Assembly: GCA_949318235.1 (NCBI GenBank)
Contig: OX439136.1
Location: 3,716,193-3,780,192 of the forward strand
Direction of reading: 5' to 3'
Source: Ecdyonurus torrentis
Taxonomy: Eukaryota > Arthropoda > Insecta > Ephemeroptera > Heptageniidae
DNA length: 64,000 bases
The position numbers and the translations under genes are program-made. Shown here one piece after another: positions 56,701 to 64,000 of this stretch (positions are counted from its first letter, which is position 1; every line of letters begins with the position of its first letter). The notes below the pieces were generated by a model. It was not told where the DNA came from. It searched no databases and saw only the letters and a list, made by a program, of their open reading frames with translations.

Positions 56701-57497
56701 ATTACATTTTTTTAGAAACCATTGCTATTTTTAGTTTGATTTTATAATTTAACTTGCTTACAAAATCTGCATTTGTTTTTAATCAAACTAACAACTTAAA
56801 CTAAAGTTTAACTAGTTATTGATGCGACTTATAGGGGTGAGGATTAATGTCTTATAAGAGCTATTAATAAAAATTTCCACAATATTTACATTTTTCTATT
56901 GACTAATAAAGAAACAATTGTTTTGAGGCCAACTTTATAAATTAAATAATTGTCTTTATTAAAAAAAAAAAAAAAAAAAAAAAAGAAAAAAGTACAGCTC
57001 TGGACAAAAGTTTCCAAACGGGGCAGCGGCGGCCGCGGGTTGCCTATGCAAATCGTTCAGGAACTTTTGGCCAGAGCTGTACATTGCTATATACAAATTC
57101 TCTCGTATCCACATCCGTTTCAATATATTAAATGTGTGTAGTGCATAGAAACAGAAGTGGATGTGATCAAAATTACTTTAAATTGGCCTTAAAACATTTA
57201 GGTCAAAGTTTATTATTATTATTATTATTATTATCAAGTACCGGTACTCTTCATAATTGTTTAATCTTATACCTACATATTTTGATATCCACACAGCCTC
57301 TTGATGAAGCTACCAAGAAGGATCTTGAGGGAGCTTTGAAGGCATTCTTGAAGCAAGGTGAGACTTTACTGTTGACCGCCTCTGTCAACCCTGATATCTT
57401 GGGAGGTATGGTTGTCAGCATTGGTGACAAGTACGTTGACATGAGCATTGCCACCAAGGTCAAGAAGATGACAGACATCATTAATATTGCTATTTAA
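53788..57497 (+). CDS. ATP5PO: Mitochondrial ATP synthase subunit O (OSCP)
   Basis: Five exons (53788-53814, 53957-54112, 54471-54603, 56282-56394, 57297-57497) join in frame into 209 residues (human 213). OSCP is the stator subunit that ties the peripheral stalk to the F1 head of ATP synthase at the inner mitochondrial membrane. Residues 1-23 ([20 protein letters not shown] and on) are a typical arginine/serine-rich presequence. The mature part opens with [20 protein letters not shown] and carries the alpha-helical OSCP domain, with [19 protein letters not shown] at ~126-144. The C-terminus has the beta-rich hallmark [16 protein letters not shown] and [10 protein letters not shown]. The start codon lies in AAAATGGCGACC, which also fits the YY1-type AANATGGCGNC element common at promoters of respiratory-chain genes. 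A polyadenylation signal AATAAA follows at 57571-57576. Intron 3 (1.7 kb) is filled with mobile elements. Confidence 0.97.
54622..54903. mobile_element. Imperfect palindrome in ATP5PO intron 3
   Basis: GTATGGTATTGGCTCACCCT near 54625 is mirrored by GAGATGGTGAACCAATACCA near 54880. The inner part is only weakly inverted. Its left end begins 19 bp after the exon 3 donor. Confidence 0.55.
55230..55483. repeat. Region bounded by short inverted repeats
   Basis: TTGCACTTGTCACTAAAGTAAACTATA at the left and TATAGTTTACTTTACTTGTCA at the right. The interior is GC-richer than average (TGCGCATGCG) and otherwise unrecognised. Confidence 0.5.
55642..55766. mobile_element. Tc1-like MITE (family K)
   Basis: TACAGCCCTGGCCAAAAGTTT and the inverse ending GCCAGAGCTGTA; TA at the borders. 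In ATP5PO intron 3. Confidence 0.88.
55811..56253. mobile_element. Family C hairpin element with 10-bp target duplication
   Basis: TAATTTTCAT occurs at 55801-55810 and 56254-56263. The right side alone has the tail CATACCCAACCATGATGGCT then TATTTTCCTTAATAT. The arms GAGAAACCAGCAAGGGCCTT ... and their inverse are long, with the centre near 56025. It ends 28 bp before ATP5PO exon 4. Confidence 0.88.
56899..57200. mobile_element. Family B MITE interrupted by poly-A and a family K MITE
   Basis: The left arm TTGACTAATAAAGAAACAAT then TGTTTTGAGGCC ends near 56945. The right arm CATCCGTTTCAATATATT ... TTGGCCTTAAAACATTTAGG resumes near 57110. Between them lie an A tract (56961-56984) and the family K copy 56993-57081. 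Confidence 0.72.
56993..57081. mobile_element. Tc1-like MITE (family K), short copy
   Basis: TACAGCTCTGGACAAAAGTT and the inverse at the ends. At 89 bp it lacks the CCCTATGTTATCTTTA centre of the longer copies. Confidence 0.87.
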
Positions 57498-57929
57498 AGT
57501 CATCTAAAGTCGTAATTGTTGTAAACATTTGTTAGCTAATTCTATTGTATATTATTTGTCTTGAGATAAAAATAAAATAAAAAGATTATAAAATCATGCC
57601 GTGTATAATTCTTTGTTTGTTTTTGTTTGTTTGTTTTTTCTTCCTCTTAAGACATTTGCTTATATCAAATCAAATAACTTTCTCATAAAAGTGAATTTTT
57701 TTTCATGTGACTGAGTTCTATAATTTTCTATAAAGAGAAGTTATAGTTCAAGATCACATGATATATTTTCTCAGATACAAGGAACCTATTTGACTTTGTT
57801 GAAATATAATTAATATATTTGAGTTCAACTGGAACTTCTACATAATACTTAATTTAGGGGGGGGGGGGGGGATTATTAGCTATTTTATATCTTTAAAAAA
57901 ATACTATCATCTCCAAAACATTGTGGTTA

Positions 57930-58370
57930 GGGTTAGGAATGATAACTTTCAAAAATGCAATAAAATCTTGAAAACAAATGATAGGAGAAAACCCTTACCA
58001 TAGTGTAGTATGGATACTTAAAAACCTTGCTAGCACAGAGATAAAAAATAATAATAATAAAATGGATAGCTTTAGTGTTTCAATAATAAAGAATAGGATA
58101 GAATTACCAGCAAGGGTCTTACCGCAGTAGAAGTTCTATGGAGAGGTCGAGGTCTCGCGTGGCACAGTATTTTGTGATCCTAACTGCAATGGCTTTTTCC
58201 ATAAATTGATAGCTTTAGAGTTTAGACACTAACCTCCAAGTTCATTGCTGAAAGATTTAATATGGGTTAGCTTTTTATACTCTGCAATCAAAATTTTTAC
58301 CAAGTTATCTGCACTCCCTATCTGTCCTTGCTGGTTTTTCTTCTATCTTTTTCTTTCAAATTTATCAGTA
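57930..58370. repeat. Mosaic of family C and D fragments
   Basis: A decayed tail CATTGTGGTTAGGGTTAGGA starts it. Then GATAGGAGAAAACCCTTACCATAGT (C left arm), TTACCAGCAAGGGTCTTACC ... GGAGAGGTCGAGGTCTCG (D left arm, 58106-58157), and CTGCACTCCCTATC ... TTGCTGGTTTTTC (C right arm). Probably a D copy inserted in a C copy. Confidence 0.55.
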
Positions 58371-58454
58371 AATAAATATAGGCCTATAGGTTATGATATG
58401 ATACAACCAAGCAGTATATTACTGTCACCTATAGCAACAAATAGGGTAATAATA

Positions 58455-58775
58455 ATAATATATATTTATTTATTAAACACCAAGGTGTATTTATACATAT
58501 ATAGGTCTACATTTTTGCATATTGACTTAATGATAGGGTCCGAGATGGACAATGAAGTAAGTGGTACCTAGTACATAGGCCACTACATAATACACATACA
58601 CATTTATCATTACACTCGTGATATTCTTTAATTTGACAGATAACATGGTGGAAACCATGCACCGCATAACGGGTAAAAACATGCCTGTCTGTACAGTTTG
58701 GGCCTTTCCACCCATTAATATTAAATGCAGGGGTATTATAGAAGGCCAGGCTGATATCTTCAGTTTTACTTAGTC
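58455..58775 (-). mobile_element. LINE 3' end, minus strand
   Basis: Nearly identical to 24655-25044 and to the inverse of 6270-6613 over about 300 bp (for example TTGACTTAATGATAGGGTCC and GTAAAAACATGCCTGTCTGT). It has frame breaks relative to the 24.7-kb copy. The 3' end lies at the TTTATTTATTAAACACCAAG side. Confidence 0.72.
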
Positions 58776-59237
58776 AATAATAATAATAATAATACCCTTC
58801 TTTATTTGTTTTTTAGTATAACAAAAATACGAAGGGGTTACACTATAAATTTATAAACTTCAATAAATAAAAAATCCATTTTTAGTTACATTTGTTTGGC
58901 AGTATTTATTACACTTATCAAAAATATAATTACATAATATCTGGAGCAAATAGGTGTTACTGTTATAGGATCAGGGCATATTATACATGTTCATTGAGCA
59001 AACAAACTAATAAAATAACAACAAGTTTTAAACTGTATAATTAACAGGAACATAATAATAAAATAAAAATACAATTTTTGATCTTTGCATTGTGGCAAGG
59101 AAACTGCATGGTGACTGATACCTAATTTTAAATTATTAACAAAATATGAAAGAAAAAAATTTGCCATTTCAGTTTAAGCAGTAATATCATGTGTTTTACT
59201 TTGAAAATTTAAGCAAAGATATAATTATGAATAGTTT

Positions 59238-64000
<4,763 letters not shown>

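Larger units (their letters stand above)
57498..59237. other. Convergent intergenic region between ATP5PO and ACAT1
   Basis: It holds the ATP5PO polyadenylation signal (57571-57576), a G tract (57858-57870), fragments of families C and D (57930-58370) and a LINE 3' end (58455-58775). 58790-59237 is AT-rich and presumably the ACAT1 3' untranslated region and flank. Confidence 0.65.

Overview
The window is a piece of an animal nuclear genome. It is AT-rich, its genes are split by GT-AG introns of roughly 60 bp to 4 kb, and all six genes are ordinary metazoan nuclear genes. Frequent TAGGCCTA-type strings, a tRNA-derived short element and very many palindromic transposable elements suit a marine invertebrate, but I cannot name the species. 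No bacterial, organellar or viral segment was seen.

Gene layout alternates strictly in strand: WDR6 (+, 5171-20246), MLYCD (-, 23630-34665), a small YccV/HspQ-like-domain gene (+, 35706-42568), TMEM39A (-, 44148-53441), ATP5PO/OSCP (+, 53788-57497) and the 3' part of ACAT1 (-, 59238 to the window edge). I rebuilt each from its exons. Frames join at every junction, and the first five run from start to stop codon: 1002, 581, 227, 437 and 209 residues. Two pairs are head to head (MLYCD with the YccV-like gene, 1040 bp apart; TMEM39A with ATP5PO, 346 bp apart). Three of the six act in mitochondrial or peroxisomal acyl-CoA and energy metabolism (MLYCD, ATP5PO, ACAT1). WDR6 is a tRNA-methylation cofactor and TMEM39A an ER membrane protein. 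I see no sign that the six form a pathway unit.

Introns and intergenic DNA are packed with palindromic elements, at least a dozen families and more than 50 copies. One group is symmetric and TA- or TTAA-flanked, like miniature DNA transposons; it includes a Tc1-like family with CAGCTCTGGCCAAAAG ends and a family with TGACGTCA cores. A second group (families C, D, E and G here) is different. Each copy is a hairpin body with a conserved tail on one side only (TAACCGCGATGG, then TTTTCCTTAAT), flanked by direct repeats of 10-15 bp. I think this is the most novel system in the window. A third pair, at 2715-4346 and 27820-28874, has TACCCTG ends and dense subterminal arrays of short palindromic motifs, in one case with an 11-bp period.

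The first 5 kb before WDR6 holds no recognisable gene, only nested repeats: an alternating series of inverted units at 187-1500 and a 1.6-kb terminal-inverted-repeat element. Three LINE 3' ends with a cysteine/histidine C-terminal motif are also present.
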